From positions 1-6,090 of the forward strand of contig JAEYTB010000036.1 of NCBI GenBank assembly GCA_023434205.1: DNA of 6,090 bases, in the 5' to 3' direction. Source of the stretch: Planctomycetota bacterium. Lineage in GTDB: Bacteria > Planctomycetota > Phycisphaerae > Phycisphaerales > UBA1924. Positions 5,949 through 6,090 of this stretch are shown one piece after another (the stretch's first letter is position 1; every line of letters starts with the position of its first letter). The position numbers and the translations under genes are program-made. Below the pieces are notes generated by a model. It saw only the letters and a list, made by a program, of their open reading frames with translations, was not told where the DNA came from and made no database searches.

Positions 5949-6090
5949 ATGGCTGATCTTTCTGTAACCGTTGATGGGCTGAAGCTGCCGAATCCGTTTG
6001 TGATCGGGAGCGGGCCGCCGGGGACGAACGCGAACGTGATCGCGAAGGCGTTCGACGAAGGGTGGGGCGCGGTGATCGCCAAGACCGTGA
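5949..6090 (+). CDS. preA: NAD-dependent dihydropyrimidine dehydrogenase subunit PreA, N-terminal part
   Basis: Forty-seven codons are visible before the right edge cuts the gene. MADLSVTVDGLKLPNPFVIG, then SGPPGTNANVIAKAFDEGWG and AVIAKTV, follow the start of the FMN-binding TIM barrel of the dihydroorotate-dehydrogenase-like class. The pattern G-x-K/L-x-PNPF, an S-x-P-G turn, a helix ending in AxDxGWG, and strand V-x-x-KT matches what I recall of E. coli PreA. The family reduces uracil and thymine with NADH, together with an iron-sulfur flavoprotein partner (PreT), in pyrimidine catabolism. The C-terminal ferredoxin-type part and any partner lie outside the window. A class 1B dihydroorotate dehydrogenase is the main alternative. 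The gene lies 70 bp after hepT and appears to have its own start signal. Confidence 0.8.
   Translation, partial: MADLSVTVDGLKLPNPFVIGSGPPGTNANVIAKAFDEGWGAVIAKTV

Overview
This 6,090-base window is a high-GC bacterial chromosome segment holding four complete ordinary-looking genes or gene pairs and two genes cut by the window edges. The organism cannot be named from the sequence alone. GC-rich codon use, a PrcB-like secreted protein and a mix of Shine-Dalgarno-led and apparently leaderless genes would suit a Planctomycetota (Phycisphaerae-like) genome, but that is a low-confidence inference.

Layout. (1) Positions 1-404, minus strand: the N-terminal part of a secreted PrcB-C-like protein running off the left edge. 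(2) Positions 405-515: a short divergent intergenic region with direct and inverted repeats. (3) Positions 516-1745, plus strand: an M24B Xaa-Pro aminopeptidase with all five metal ligands. (4) Convergent to it on the minus strand is a two-gene operon with a 13-nt overlap: a GT4 glycosyltransferase (5008-3932), then a GH15/amylo-alpha-1,6-glucosidase-type glycan hydrolase (3944-1791). (5) Positions 5009-5178: a divergent promoter region. (6) Positions 5179-5878, plus strand: an overlapping MNT nucleotidyltransferase / HEPN pair of the MntA-HepT toxin-antitoxin type. (7) From 5949 to the right edge: the start of a PreA-like dihydropyrimidine dehydrogenase subunit.

How the genes relate. The GT4/glucosidase operon probably makes and trims, or otherwise remodels, an alpha-glucan; its exact substrate cannot be read from sequence. 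The MNT/HEPN pair is a self-contained toxin-antitoxin module between the glucan operon and preA. The peptidase, the PrcB-like protein and preA look functionally independent of each other.

Most notable points. The three plus-strand transcription units each have a TANNNT hexamer 6-8 nt before the ATG (TATCCT, TATAAT, TAGGCT) and no convincing Shine-Dalgarno, which suggests leaderless mRNAs. The three minus-strand genes instead have clear Shine-Dalgarno sequences 5-6 nt before their ATG. The MNT protein keeps GS-x10-DxD but has His where a third acidic residue is usual, so its antitoxin chemistry may be altered. I found no clear new multi-gene system.
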